DNA of 64,000 nucleotides from Mesocentrotus franciscanus (Eukaryota; Echinodermata; Echinoidea; Camarodonta; Strongylocentrotidae), in NCBI GenBank assembly GCA_037976565.1, contig CP137666.1:9418592-9482591 (forward strand). The letters are read 5' to 3'. The notes under the pieces were generated by a model. The model was not told the DNA's origin, did no database searches, and saw nothing but the letters and a program-made list of their open reading frames with translations. The position numbers and the translations under genes were made by a program. Of this stretch, positions 1 through 8,888 are shown in pieces; position 1 is the stretch's first letter, and every line of letters begins with the position of its first letter.

Positions 1-104
1 CTGCGCACTGATAGATGATTGTGTCATACTCGCTATTGTTATTTAAATATTTGTAATTATATAGAATGAGATTGCTTTATATGAACTCAAGGTGAAATAG
101 ATCC

Positions 105-123
105 ACTAACCATTGACTTACTA
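105..123 (+). promoter_or_regulatory. PSE-like element of U5 copy 1
   Basis: ACTAACCATTGACTTACTA at -62 to -44. It is the longest block conserved upstream of every intact copy. Metazoan snRNA proximal sequence elements, bound by SNAPc, lie at this distance. Confidence 0.8.
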
Positions 124-166
124 AACTACTTACACCTACATTTTGATAACTCGATCTTTATTCTTT

Positions 167-285
167 ATCCGTGGGTTCACTGCATCACGCACAAATCTTT
201 CGCCTTTTACTAAAGATTTCCGTGCAGAGGACCGCTATGATCGGTATATAACAATTTATTGTTGCCTCGTCTTCGGATGAGGCTC
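167..285 (+). ncRNA. U5: U5 spliceosomal snRNA, copy 1
   Basis: Recognised by the near-invariant U5 loop 1: an 8-bp stem AAATCTTT/AAAGATTT closes the 11-nt loop CGCCTTTTACT, which in the spliceosome holds the exon ends at the splice sites. The 5' end ATCCGTGGG is set by comparison with all copies. An Sm-type site AATTTATTG (253-261) is followed by a 3' hairpin at 264-283, eight pairs capped by a UUCG tetraloop. A possible 3' box, CATGAAAAGTAA, starts at 292. Upstream is the shared PSE at -62 to -44. The 3' limit is approximate. Nothing suggests decay. Confidence 0.95.
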
Positions 286-631
286 ATTAATCATGAAAAG
301 TAAAATATCACCATAGTTTATTTAAAACAACCAATACTCCTTGGTTTCGAATAATATATGATTATTTCCTTTCGATCAACTAAACTGTTTTATTTCACGT
401 TTTAATTATCCGTTTTTATTAATAAATTGTTGCGACGAAAAGAAGTCCTCTTTACACTCCTATAGCGCTCTTTGATTGTTTGTTCTTTCTTCCGATAGTT
501 TTGAAAACCTATAGGGACCTTTAAACTATTTTTAAAAAAATCTGTTTTGTTAACAATCAAATTTGTTTGATTATTAATGATTATTGCACGTGGTAATATA
601 TAAGGTTAGTAAACTTTCTTTGCATGTTTGT

Positions 632-750
632 TGGCCTCATCCGAAGACGAGGCATAAATAAATTGGTAAATTCCGATCATAGCGGTCCTCTGCACGGAAA
701 TCTTTAGTAAAAGGCGAAAGATTTGTGCGTGATGCAGTGAACCCACGGAT
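632..750 (-). ncRNA. U5: U5 spliceosomal snRNA, copy 2 (inverted)
   Basis: On the minus strand the gene starts ATCCGTGGG at 750. It has the full loop 1 (GCCTTTTAC), an Sm-type site AATTTATTTATG and the UUCG-capped 3' hairpin at 634-653. Downstream the sequence reads AAACATGCAAAGAAAG, which matches the CATGAAAAGAAAG word after the plus-strand copies and is probably the 3' box. It faces copy 1 tail to tail about 350 bp away. Its promoter belongs to a third spacer type but keeps the PSE at -62 to -44. It appears identical to copy 5. Confidence 0.95.
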
Positions 751-793
751 ACTGAACAATGATCGGGATATCTAGATGTAGATATAAGGAGAG

Positions 794-812
794 TAGCAAG
801 TTAATAGTTAGT
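794..812 (-). promoter_or_regulatory. PSE-like element of U5 copy 2
   Basis: On the minus strand ACTAACTATTAACTTGCTA lies at -62 to -44, exactly the spacing of the plus-strand copies, although the surrounding spacer is quite different. Three substitutions relative to the plus-strand version. Confidence 0.8.
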
Positions 813-1287
813 AAAGCTATTTTACGTTGGGCCCACGATCTTCCATTCTAATCAAAATATTTAAATGACCATAAAGAGGTATTCGTGTTAATGAATCAAT
901 GAAAAGGTGCTTAATTACGAATTAAAGATAAAAACATAATAAAGTAATCGCCTCTTCGACCACTGTATTTAATATGTCTATTTTTATGCTTTTTTGTTTA
1001 CAAACAAATTCAAGATCTTTCCCCCAAAAGGGTAATTAATAATGCATGAAATTACATGTATACCTTTGCTGACGAAATTTATATTAGACAATTTTAGAGG
1101 CTTGTCGTAAGTTCGTCTCACATGGCAACTTGTATTAATCCTGTAGATCTCGAGTGTATGTCTATGCTCATTGTGCTCGGCGCCTGCGCACTGATAGATG
1201 ATTGTGTCATACTCACTATTGTTATTTAAATATTTGTAATTATATAGAATAAGATTGCTATATATGAACTCAAGGTGAAATAGATCC

Positions 1288-1306
1288 ACTAACCATTGAC
1301 TTACTA
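1288..1306 (+). promoter_or_regulatory. PSE-like element of U5 copy 3
   Basis: Same 19-mer as copy 1, at -62 to -44. Confidence 0.8.
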
Positions 1307-1349
1307 AACTACTTACACCTACATTTTGATAACTCGATCTGCATTCTTT

Positions 1350-1468
1350 ATCCGTGGGTTCACTGCATCACGCACAAATCTTTCGCCTTTACTAAAGATT
1401 TCCGTGCAGAGGACCGCTATGATCGGTATATAACAATTTATTATTGCCTCGTTTTCGGATGAGGCTCA
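1350..1468 (+). ncRNA. U5: U5 spliceosomal snRNA, copy 3 (loop 1 one T short)
   Basis: Same start, stems and Sm-type site as copy 1, with the 3' hairpin at 1446-1465 and CATGAAAAGAAAG downstream. The odd point is loop 1, which reads GCCTTTAC rather than GCCTTTTAC. This loop is almost invariant, so either the copy is non-functional or the assembly lost one T from the homopolymer; the latter is favoured because the protein genes here show the same error type. The paralogue one unit away (3377) has the full loop. Confidence 0.9.
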
Positions 1469-2131
1469 TAAACATGAAAAGAAAGCAAACCAATATTTCA
1501 TCACGATTTTGTACACAAATTATTACTGAGTAATTAATGCGTTGAAGCAATTTTACCCCACCCTAGCTCCCCCCGAAAAGGTACCATCAACTACTGTCTA
1601 ACGTTTGCAAAGTTAGCAGTTTAAATCTCAAATCTTTCGTATTAATATATCTTGCGGGCGTATTTCACTTCAGAATAGTTCAAAGCCTTGTCTGAAGTTT
1701 ATCTCAGCTGGCAACAGCACATGCCGACTGGGATTTCATCCTTCAAATTTTGTAGCTTCGTCTATGGTCAGTCGATCGGCGTCTGTGCAAATTTTAGACC
1801 GGTTTACTAACATATTCAAATTTATGAAAGTCTCTTGCCTGTAGAACCTTTATATAGTGACGAGTTATTGTATTAACCTATTACTAATGAATGAACTTCA
1901 ATACTTGGAATTCAGTCTGCATACACTACTTGTTACTATGTCGGGCAAGCCTAGGACAAGCTTTCAGATTTTCAAGGACAACCTTTCAAGAAGAAAAAAA
2001 TATGCGTAAAATTTTAAGATTTTAGTTAACCGGTCTTTTAATGATTAGGACGTAGGCCAGGTGTTCTCTAGTATCATTCAAATATTTGTAATTAGAATAA
2101 GAATGTCACGTTCTACGGGGTAAGTAGAGTT

Positions 2132-2150
2132 ACTAACCATTGACTTACTA
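2132..2150 (+). promoter_or_regulatory. PSE-like element of U5 copy 4
   Basis: Same 19-mer at -62 to -44. Sequence just upstream (ctacggggtaagtagagt) differs from copies 1, 3 and 6. Confidence 0.8.
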
Positions 2151-2193
2151 AAACTCTTTTATCTACATATTGATAACTCGATCTTTATTCATT

Positions 2194-2312
2194 ATCCGTG
2201 GGTTCACTGCATCACGCACAAATCTTTCGCCTTTACTAAAGATTTCCGTGCAGAGGACCGCTATGATCGGTATATAACAATTTATTATTGCCTCGTCTTC
2301 GGATGAGGCTCA
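2194..2312 (+). ncRNA. U5: U5 spliceosomal snRNA, copy 4 (loop 1 one T short)
   Basis: Full-length U5 with the 3' UUCG hairpin at 2290-2309. Loop 1 lacks one T, as in copy 3. The downstream flank matches that of copy 1 (2,027-bp period), but the upstream flank from about 2040 to 2160 belongs to another spacer type, shared with copy 7. The array therefore looks shuffled by exchange at the U5 genes. PSE is present at 2132-2150. Confidence 0.9.
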
Positions 2313-2658
2313 TTAATCATGAAAAGTAAGATATCACAATAGTTTATTTAAAACAACCAATACTCCTTGGTTTCGAATAATATATGATTATTTCCTTTCG
2401 ATCAACTAAACTGTTTTATTTCACGTTTTAATTATCCGTTTTTATTCATAAATTGTTGCGACGAAAAGAAGTCCTCTTTACACTCTTATAGCGCTCTTTG
2501 ATTGTTTGTTCTTTCTTCCGATAGTTTTGAAAACCTATAGGGACCTTTAAACTATTTGTAAACAAAATCTGTTTTGTTAACAATCAAATTTGTTTGATTA
2601 TTAATGATTATTGCACGTGGTAATATATAAGGTTAGTAAACTTTCTTTGCATGTTTGT

Positions 2659-2777
2659 TGGCCTCATCCGAAGACGAGGCATAAATAAATTGGTAAATTC
2701 CGATCATAGCGGTCCTCTGCACGGAAATCTTTAGTAAAAGGCGAAAGATTTGTGCGTGATGCAGTGAACCCACGGAT
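2659..2777 (-). ncRNA. U5: U5 spliceosomal snRNA, copy 5 (inverted)
   Basis: Exact 2,027-bp counterpart of copy 2. It has the complete loop 1, Sm-type site, 3' hairpin at 2661-2680 and PSE at 2821-2839. The flanks are also nearly identical to those of copy 2, which suggests recent unit duplication or conversion. Confidence 0.95.
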
Positions 2778-2820
2778 ACTGAACAATGATCGGGATATCT
2801 AGATGTAGATATAAGGAGAG

Positions 2821-2839
2821 TAGCAAGTTAATAGTTAGT
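2821..2839 (-). promoter_or_regulatory. PSE-like element of U5 copy 5
   Basis: Identical to the element of copy 2, at -62 to -44. Confidence 0.8.
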
Positions 2840-3314
2840 AAAGCTATTTTACGTTGGGCCCACGATCTTCCATTCTAATCAAAATATTTAAATGACCATA
2901 AAGAGGTATTCGTGTTAATGAATCAATGAAAAGGTGCTTAATTACGAATTAAAGATAAAAACATAATAAAGTAATCGCCTCTTCGACCACTGTATTTAAT
3001 ATGTCTATTTTTATGCTTTTTTGTTTACAAACAAATTCAAGATCTTTCCCCCAAAAGGGTAATTAATAATGCATGAAATTACATGTATACCTTTGCTGAC
3101 GAAATTTATATTAGACAATTTTAGAGGCTTGTCGTAAGTTCGTCTCACATGGCAACTTGTATTAATCCTGTAGATCTCGAGTGTATGTCTATGCTCATTG
3201 TGCTCGGCGCCTGCGCACTGATAGATGATTGTGTCATACTCACTATTGTTATTTAAATATTTGTAATTATATAGAATAAGATTGCTATATATGAACTCAA
3301 GGTGAAATAGATCC

Positions 3315-3333
3315 ACTAACCATTGACTTACTA
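3315..3333 (+). promoter_or_regulatory. PSE-like element of U5 copy 6
   Basis: Same 19-mer as copy 1, at -62 to -44. Confidence 0.8.
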
Positions 3334-3376
3334 AACTACTTACACCTACATTTTGATAACTCGATCTGCATTCTTT

Positions 3377-3496
3377 ATCCGTGGGTTCACTGCATCACGC
3401 ACAAATCTTTCGCCTTTTACTAAAGATTTCCGTGCAGAGGACCGCTATGATCGGTATATAACAATTTATTATTGCCTCGTTTTCGGATGAGGCTCA
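3377..3496 (+). ncRNA. U5: U5 spliceosomal snRNA, copy 6
   Basis: Counterpart of copy 3 one unit later, with the full GCCTTTTAC loop, Sm-type site AATTTATTATTG and 3' hairpin at 3474-3493. The hairpin has one C-to-T change that leaves a wobble pair under the TTCG loop, also seen in copy 3. CATGAAAAGAAAGC follows directly as the probable 3' box. Confidence 0.95.
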
Positions 3497-4161
3497 TAAA
3501 CATGAAAAGAAAGCAAACCAATATTTCATTACGATTTTGTACACAAATTATTACTGAGTAATTAATGCGTTGAAGCAATTTTACCCCACCCCCTAGCTCC
3601 CCCCGAAAAGGTACCATCAACTACTGTCTAACGTTTGCAAAGTTAGCAGTTTAAATCTCAAATCTTTCGTATTAATATATCTTGCGGGCGTATTTCACTT
3701 CAGAATAGTTCAAAGCCTTGTCTGAAGTTTATCTCAGCTGGCAACAGCACATGCCGACTGGGATTTCATCCTTCAAATTTTGTAGCTTCGTCTATGGTCA
3801 GTCGATCGGCGTCTGTGCAACTTTTAGACCGGTTTACTAACATATTCAAATTTATGAAAGTCTCTTGCCTGTAGAACCTTTATATAGTGACGAGTTATTG
3901 TATTAACCTATTACTAATGAATGAACTTCAATACTTGGAATTCAGTTTGCATACACTACTTGTTACTATGTCGGGCAAGCCTAGGACAAGCTTTCAGATT
4001 TTCAAGGACAACCTTTCAAGAAGAAAAAAATATGCGTAAAATTTTAAGATTTTAGTTAACCGGTCTTTTAATGATTAGGACGTAGGCCAGGTGTTCTCTA
4101 GTATCATTCAAATATTTGTAATTAGAATAAGAATGTCACGTTCTACGGGGTAAGTAGAGTT

Positions 4162-4180
4162 ACTAACCATTGACTTACTA
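4162..4180 (+). promoter_or_regulatory. PSE-like element of U5 copy 7
   Basis: Same 19-mer, at -62 to -44. Upstream context matches copy 4. Confidence 0.8.
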
Positions 4181-4223
4181 AAACTCTTTTATCTACATAT
4201 TGATAACTCGATCTTTATTCATT

Positions 4224-4347
4224 ATCCGTGGGTTCTCTGCATCACGTACAAATCTTTCGCCTTTTACTAAAGATTTCCGTGCAGAGGATCGCTATGATCG
4301 GTATATTACAATTTATTATTGCCTCGTCTTCGGATGATCGAGGCTCA
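4224..4347 (+). ncRNA. U5: U5 spliceosomal snRNA, copy 7 (altered 3' hairpin)
   Basis: Loop 1, its stem and the Sm-type site are intact, and the PSE lies at 4162-4180. A few substitutions (ctctgcatcacgtac, gaggatcgc, tattac) separate it from the others. The 3' hairpin carries a 4-base insertion (GATGATCGAGGC instead of GATGAGGC), yet the outer arms can still form six pairs, GCCTCG/CGAGGC. It may be a working variant or the first stage of decay at the array edge. Confidence 0.85.
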
Positions 4348-4679
4348 TTAATCATGAAAAGAAAGCAAACACATATATCATTATATTCTGTAGACAAAAT
4401 TATATCAGAGTAATAAATGCTTTGAAGCAATAAAAAAGGTCTCATCAACCGTTGTATATAACGTGTGCAAGGTAGCAGCTTAAATCTAAAATCTTTCATA
4501 TTATCTTGCGGGCGTTTTTTACTTCAGAAAAGTTCAAAGACTTGTCTGAAGTTAATCTCAGCACATGCCGACTTGTATTTTGTCGTTCAGATTATGTATG
4601 TTCGTCTGTGGTCAGTTGATCGGCGTCTGTGCAACTTACAAATCGGTTTACGAACATATTCAAATTTATGTATGTTTCT

Positions 4680-4796
4680 TTCCTGTGGGAACTATATCAC
4701 GCACAAATATTTCGCCTTTTACTGAAGATTTTTGTGCAGAGGACCGCTATGATCGGAATTTAACAATTTATTTTTGCGTTGTTTTCTGATGAGGTT
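4680..4796 (+). pseudogene. U5: Decayed U5 snRNA copy 8
   Basis: Loop 1 (CGCCTTTTACT) and an Sm-like AATTTATTTTTG remain, but the 5' end has changed (TCCTGTGGGAACTATATCAC), both loop-stem arms carry substitutions, and the 3' hairpin is broken (GCGTTGTTTTCTGATGAGGT). No PSE-like word is found 44-62 bp upstream. It lies at the right edge of the array, where terminal copies escape homogenisation. Expression seems unlikely. Confidence 0.85.
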
Positions 4797-4799
4797 ACA

Positions 4800-5432
4800 A
4801 TTATGTAAAGATCAATATGCTAATTCTAACCACTAATGTTCATAGGATCATAATCATATTAGAATGATAGGACTTACGTTAAGAATGGTGGAAGAGATTT
4901 ATATACCAACCAGGAGGAGCAGCTATGAGGGTCAGGGGCACGTGGGCATATACTGGAGCGGACTTGTCATGTTGAATTATTTAATTTATTTGTGGCTTGA
5001 GAGCTGGTTGATCGACAAAGAAAAAAGAAGAGCAAATAATTTTTGCTTACGAAAACTAGAAAACTAACCTTTCACGATGCACCATAGCCCGAAACCATTC
5101 TATTCCCGAACATTTCATAGTCTACTGCGACCTGTGAACATTTAGCCCCTATAGTTTTTTTACATGTGACTGTGTTCAGCTAATTGTAGAAAACGAACTA
5201 ATTTTCATGCATCTGATGCAATCCAAATAATCCAATTCTTACTTTCATTTTCTACATGTGCCTCGCTTCAATTCACTTTTAATCATCATTCAAGCCCCCA
5301 TTCTCTCATCCCTCTAGAACTGCTACTTACCAAGAGGTATACATAGAGCAAGGGAACATGGACATTGAAATTGAAATTGAAATCTTTAATTTTGAATAAT
5401 TCCGGTTTTTATTCATTTAAATCTTTCTACAG
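4800..5432. other. Sequence between U5 array and DCST exon
   Basis: No convincing exon seen. Short open frames at 4864-5067 look like chance. A pyrimidine-rich acceptor tract precedes the exon at 5433, so this stretch is intron if the DCST-like gene continues to the left. Confidence 0.5.
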
Positions 5433-5618
5433 AAGGATATTGGCTTCCTGGCTGAGCTGAGGCACAGCTACCCGCGTATGTGCGGCTGGTTGTACAGACT
5501 AGGACTAGGCAAGAAAAGATGTCTTATATGCACCGAGGTGGAGAGCAAGGGTGCCAGGCACTGCAAGAACAGAAAATGTACTTTTATGTATTGTCGACAG
5601 TGTTATACAGATGTTCAG
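5433..5618 (+). CDS. DCST1/2-like protein, penultimate coding exon (zinc finger)
   Basis: An exon bounded by tttctacag and CAG|gtactg encodes KDIGFLAELRHSYPRM, then GLGKKRCLICTEVESKG, then HC....C and MYCRQCYTDVQ. The C-x2-C, C-x4-C, YC-x2-C pattern after a short basic stretch matches the C-terminal zinc finger (RING-like) of DC-STAMP-domain proteins DCST1 and DCST2, which are membrane proteins; vertebrate DCST1 is reported to act as an E3 ligase and both are needed in sperm for fertilisation. Phase 0 at the donor fits the exon at 8014, which supplies the last C-x2-C. No upstream exons with the membrane domain are visible; the U5 array lies directly to the left, so either it sits in an intron of this gene or the gene is truncated. 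DCST1 and DCST2 cannot be told apart from this piece. Confidence 0.72.
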
Positions 5619-6831
5619 GTACTGTCCGTACGGAAATGCACTGGGATTTTGAATTCTTCATTCAGTTTTCTCTTCTTCTTTATAATACGTACAGAGAAAT
5701 TAATAAGACCTTTAAAGGTAATGCAAAGGTTTGGGAAATTTTGAAAATTGGATGGATAGTAATTCTTTGAAATTTTGATATATTTGGATGCCCCTGTGGA
5801 TGTATAATAAGCACTAAAAAAATTAGCCCCTAAAACACTTTTGCTTTCGAGCAAATTGAATAATCAAAATTTACCGGTGCGCCCGGTAAATTTCAAATAT
5901 TTCAAATAGCGCCTAAGGCCATTCCATGGTAGCTGCGACCATGAAAATCTCAGAATATGCAGTTCTGATATATAATTTCCAAACGGGAATAGCAAATCGG
6001 TCGCTTGTAGTAAAAAAACATTGTTTTAAAGCTAAAGTAATATCAGTCTTGAGAGGGCGCTATACAACATAAAGAGTTTATTATTTACAATTTCATCACT
6101 TTAGTTTCGATTTCAACCGCGACAACGATCATTGAATATTGTACAATCGCATGATTCCAATATGTTCATTTGAACCAAATTCATGACCAATGTAAAAACT
6201 TTGTATTACCTTTAAAGGTATTATGTCCCATTTGCAGGCCAAAAAAAATGAAAAGGTTAAATTCCAACGGCATTTGAAAGACAATACTAATTTAGAACTT
6301 CCCTAAAAAAAAAGGAGGCTTGAAAATGTCTTTAAGTGGGAAAATAATGACTATTAGTTGTCGAATCGACTAAGGAGCTATAGAGCCAGTAAGTAATAGT
6401 CTGATTTTTCAGACCATTGTACCGAATGGTCGTACGTTTTATGCTGCGCAAAGATTCAATCAGTTTAATTTTGGCCATTACAGGAAGTGGGTTATTGATG
6501 TAGACAAATGCTCATGTACCCTTCACAGCTCATTTTATGTATGTTATTACCAAAGATGAAAAGGTCAGTCAGTCACTCAATAGTGTCTGACAGTGAAGTC
6601 TAGCAAGTAAACGGGTTTCCTTGCATAATTTGAATATTAGGACACTGCTAACGTTTAGATTTCACAGATAGGACATACATGACATATTCATAATTCCTGC
6701 AAAGTTCTACAGAATTTGATGTTGGCTGCAAAAGGGACATAGTATCTTTAAGCCCTTTCATTGATAATTCTCGGAATAGAAATAGAAAATCCGTTCATAT
6801 AATTGGAGATAATAACTTTCCTTTCCTTTTC

Positions 6832-6984
6832 TTTCTTTCTTCTTCTTCTTCTTCTTCTTCTTCTTCTCCTTCTTCTTCTTCTTCTTCTTCTTCTTCTTCT
6901 TCTTCTTCTTCTTCTTCTTCTTCTTCTTCTTCTTCTTCTTCTTCTTCTTCTTCTTCTTCTTCTTCTTCTTCTTCTTCTTCTTCT
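6832..6984. repeat. (CTT)n microsatellite
   Basis: Almost uninterrupted TTC/CTT triplets over about 150 bp, with one tctcct break. It creates an artefactual poly-leucine frame. Confidence 0.97.
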
Positions 6985-7106
6985 ATATCATAATCTTAAT
7001 CATCATCATTATCATCCGGTGTCGTCCTGGCCATTCTAATATACAAACTATTTTCTCATTTTGTTATTCTTTCCATCAAAGCTTCGCTACCATTTACCTC
7101 ACGACA

Positions 7107-7481
7107 CAGGGGCGGATCCAGCCGGCAAGGGAGGGGGCCTAAAAAGGGGCCCACTTCGTGCGAAAATTTAAAAATCGTGCCGGCCGATTTTTCGCTCAGT
7201 GGGGGGTAGTGAGCACAATTTTTTTTGGGGCACCCCCAAAAAACCCTACCGGAAGGGTTATTTTTTTCCACCGCCACCCCCTCCCTTAGGCGCCAGGGGT
7301 AGTGAGCACATTTTTTTTGGTACCCGAAAATTTGTTTTCCTACGGAAGGGTTATTTTTTTCCGCCACCCCTTGGGCGCCAGGGGAGGGGACCCATCTTCT
7401 TCTTTTTTTAAAAAAAGGGTGTTTTTACCTGTTTTTTTTTGCTAGTGGAGGGGGCCCGGGCCCCCCCTTGATCCGCCACTG
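7107..7481. mobile_element. Non-autonomous hAT element, 375 bp
   Basis: Ends CAGGGGCGGATCCAG and, inverted, CAGTGGCGGATCAAG are hAT-type termini. The element is flanked by a perfect 8-bp direct repeat TCACGACA (7099-7106 and 7482-7489), the target-site length of hAT transposases. The interior is homopolymer-rich with a partial internal duplication (tagtgagcacaattttttttggg and a related copy about 100 bp on). No coding capacity. Mobilisation would need a transposase encoded elsewhere. Confidence 0.9.
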
Positions 7482-8013
7482 TCACGACACATCATCTTCT
7501 TTTCATCTGCTTCTTCTTCTTTCTACTTCACCTTTTCTCTCATTTTGTTGTTGTTGGGCATCCATTACTTCAAGTCCACTTTTAATACATTTTCGTAAGC
7601 AGCTCGTATCATAGTAAATGTCTTTTAAATAATATTGATCAGATAACACATAATAAGCATGAGGTATACAGTTGTTATACATTTTCTTCAACGCAACCTA
7701 TTTTAATTGGAACTTTAGGCCTTCCCTCTTAATTCAGGGGATTAAATATCCATTCTTTTAAGGAGTCATATTAGTGATCACTTCCGTTAGGGTTGAATCC
7801 ACGCCAAATGATGGATTCCACTTGAAAGTAGTGGGATCACCTCTTTTGAGAGTGGATTCCACTATTTAAAGCGTGAATTTCTACTCCAAAACAAGTGATC
7901 CCTAATTTGACTACCAATACGAGACCTCCCATTCATGTACTTTAAATATTTTGTAGAGTCCATGTGACTTATTACTTTTAATTTAATAAATCTAACATTT
8001 CTTTCTCATGCAG

Positions 8014-8085
8014 GGTGTATGCTACGCCTGTACACCGGTCTCCGACGACTCCGACGACGAATCTAATTCTGAATGGGACATGTGA
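8014..8085 (+). CDS. DCST1/2-like protein, terminal coding exon
   Basis: After the acceptor ttctcatgcag the exon reads GVCYACTPVSDDSDDESNSE and ends WDM-stop at 8083-8085 (24 codons with stop, phase 0). VCYAC gives the final Cys pair of the zinc finger begun at 5433, and an acidic tail follows, an arrangement known at the C-terminus of this family. A polyadenylation signal AATAAA lies at 8717-8722. The join rests on phase, motif completion and strand. Confidence 0.72.
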   Translation, partial: GVCYACTPVSDDSDDESNSEWDM

Positions 8086-8841
8086 AATACATTGAAACCT
8101 GCCTCTTAAGACCTCTCAAGGCAGATAAGAAAAGTGGCCTTTATAGGCAGGTGTTCTTTATGTACAGTTTCCTTTAATACATGTTTCAATGAAATCCACT
8201 CATTGAGGAGTCATGTAAGAGTTAGGTCAGTTCGCGTTTGGAGCGGAAATCAAAACATCACAATCGCTAAGCCTTTCGAAAACTCAACCCAAGGCAATTT
8301 CATTGGCATTACCCATTATATTTGCAAACTTTGGTTAGGATATAGAAATTGCCATTGAGTTGATTTCTCAAAAGTCTTTGCAATCATATTACACTGAAAA
8401 TCAAAATAGTGAATCAACCCCAAAGAGAGAAATTCTCAACACTACTTTAGAGTGGATTTCACTACATTTTTGATGTACTTTCAACTCCAAAATGAAGTGA
8501 TTCGTCAAAAATGACTTCTAAAGAATGGATTTCAAGGAGAGTAACACAGTGTGGATGAAATGGCTTCTCTCTACTTTTTAACCTTGAAAAAAAAATCATT
8601 TAAAGTCATAATAATGTGAGCGCGATATGAGATATTCATTAGGCCGGTTGGCTTTCAGCCACTTGATAATTTTGTTTCTCATGTAAACCCATTCGGATAC
8701 AAGAAATAGACTTTGGAATAAACTTTAGTGAATGTTTTCAATAAATGTATCTCCCTCTCTGTTGTTTGTACCACGTGCTTCGATTTCTATGATATAAAAT
8801 TGATTTCCAATATTTCTCTCATCTTTAGCTCTTTGCACTTA

Positions 8842-8888
8842 TGCATTCTTTCTCTCTCTTTCTCTCTTTATCTCTCTCTCTCTCAACA
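8842..8888. repeat. CT-rich microsatellite
   Basis: Mostly tctctc with a few interruptions. Confidence 0.85.

Larger units (their letters stand above)
1..4800. repeat. Tandem U5 snRNA gene array (2,027-bp unit)
   Basis: Positions 560-2040 recur almost base for base at 2587-4070, an offset of 2,027 bp, with only scattered substitutions and small indels. U5 copies at 167, 750(-) and 1350 correspond to 2194, 2777(-) and 3377. A further copy at 4224 starts a third, more diverged unit that ends in a decayed copy near 4796. Spacers are also related to each other: the word cttgtc.gaagtt.atctca recurs at about 1100, 1690, 3720 and 4540. The array enters from beyond position 1. Tandem snRNA repeats are known in sea urchins for other U genes. 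Here the unit holds three U5 genes, one of them inverted. Confidence 0.93.
5619..8013 (+). other. Intron of DCST-like gene
   Basis: Contains a perfect 11-bp hairpin (5867-5877/5883-5893, loop TGCGC), the CTT microsatellite at 6832-6984 and a hAT element at 7107-7481. At 7745-7920 lies a repeat with words gtggattccact and actccaaaacaagtgat that recurs, diverged, at 8390-8560. No coding signal is seen. Confidence 0.6.

Noticed and set aside
984..3316. Identical 101-codon frames at 984-1289 and 3011-3316
   Set aside because: They lie in the duplicated spacer of the U5 array, upstream of copies 3 and 6 and covering their PSE. Identity reflects array homogenisation, not coding constraint.
4864..5067. 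Upstream exon of the DCST-like gene
   Set aside because: No flanking splice sites in a usable phase and no membrane-domain signature.
6803..7039. Poly-leucine open frame
   Set aside because: Translation of the CTT microsatellite; no real protein.
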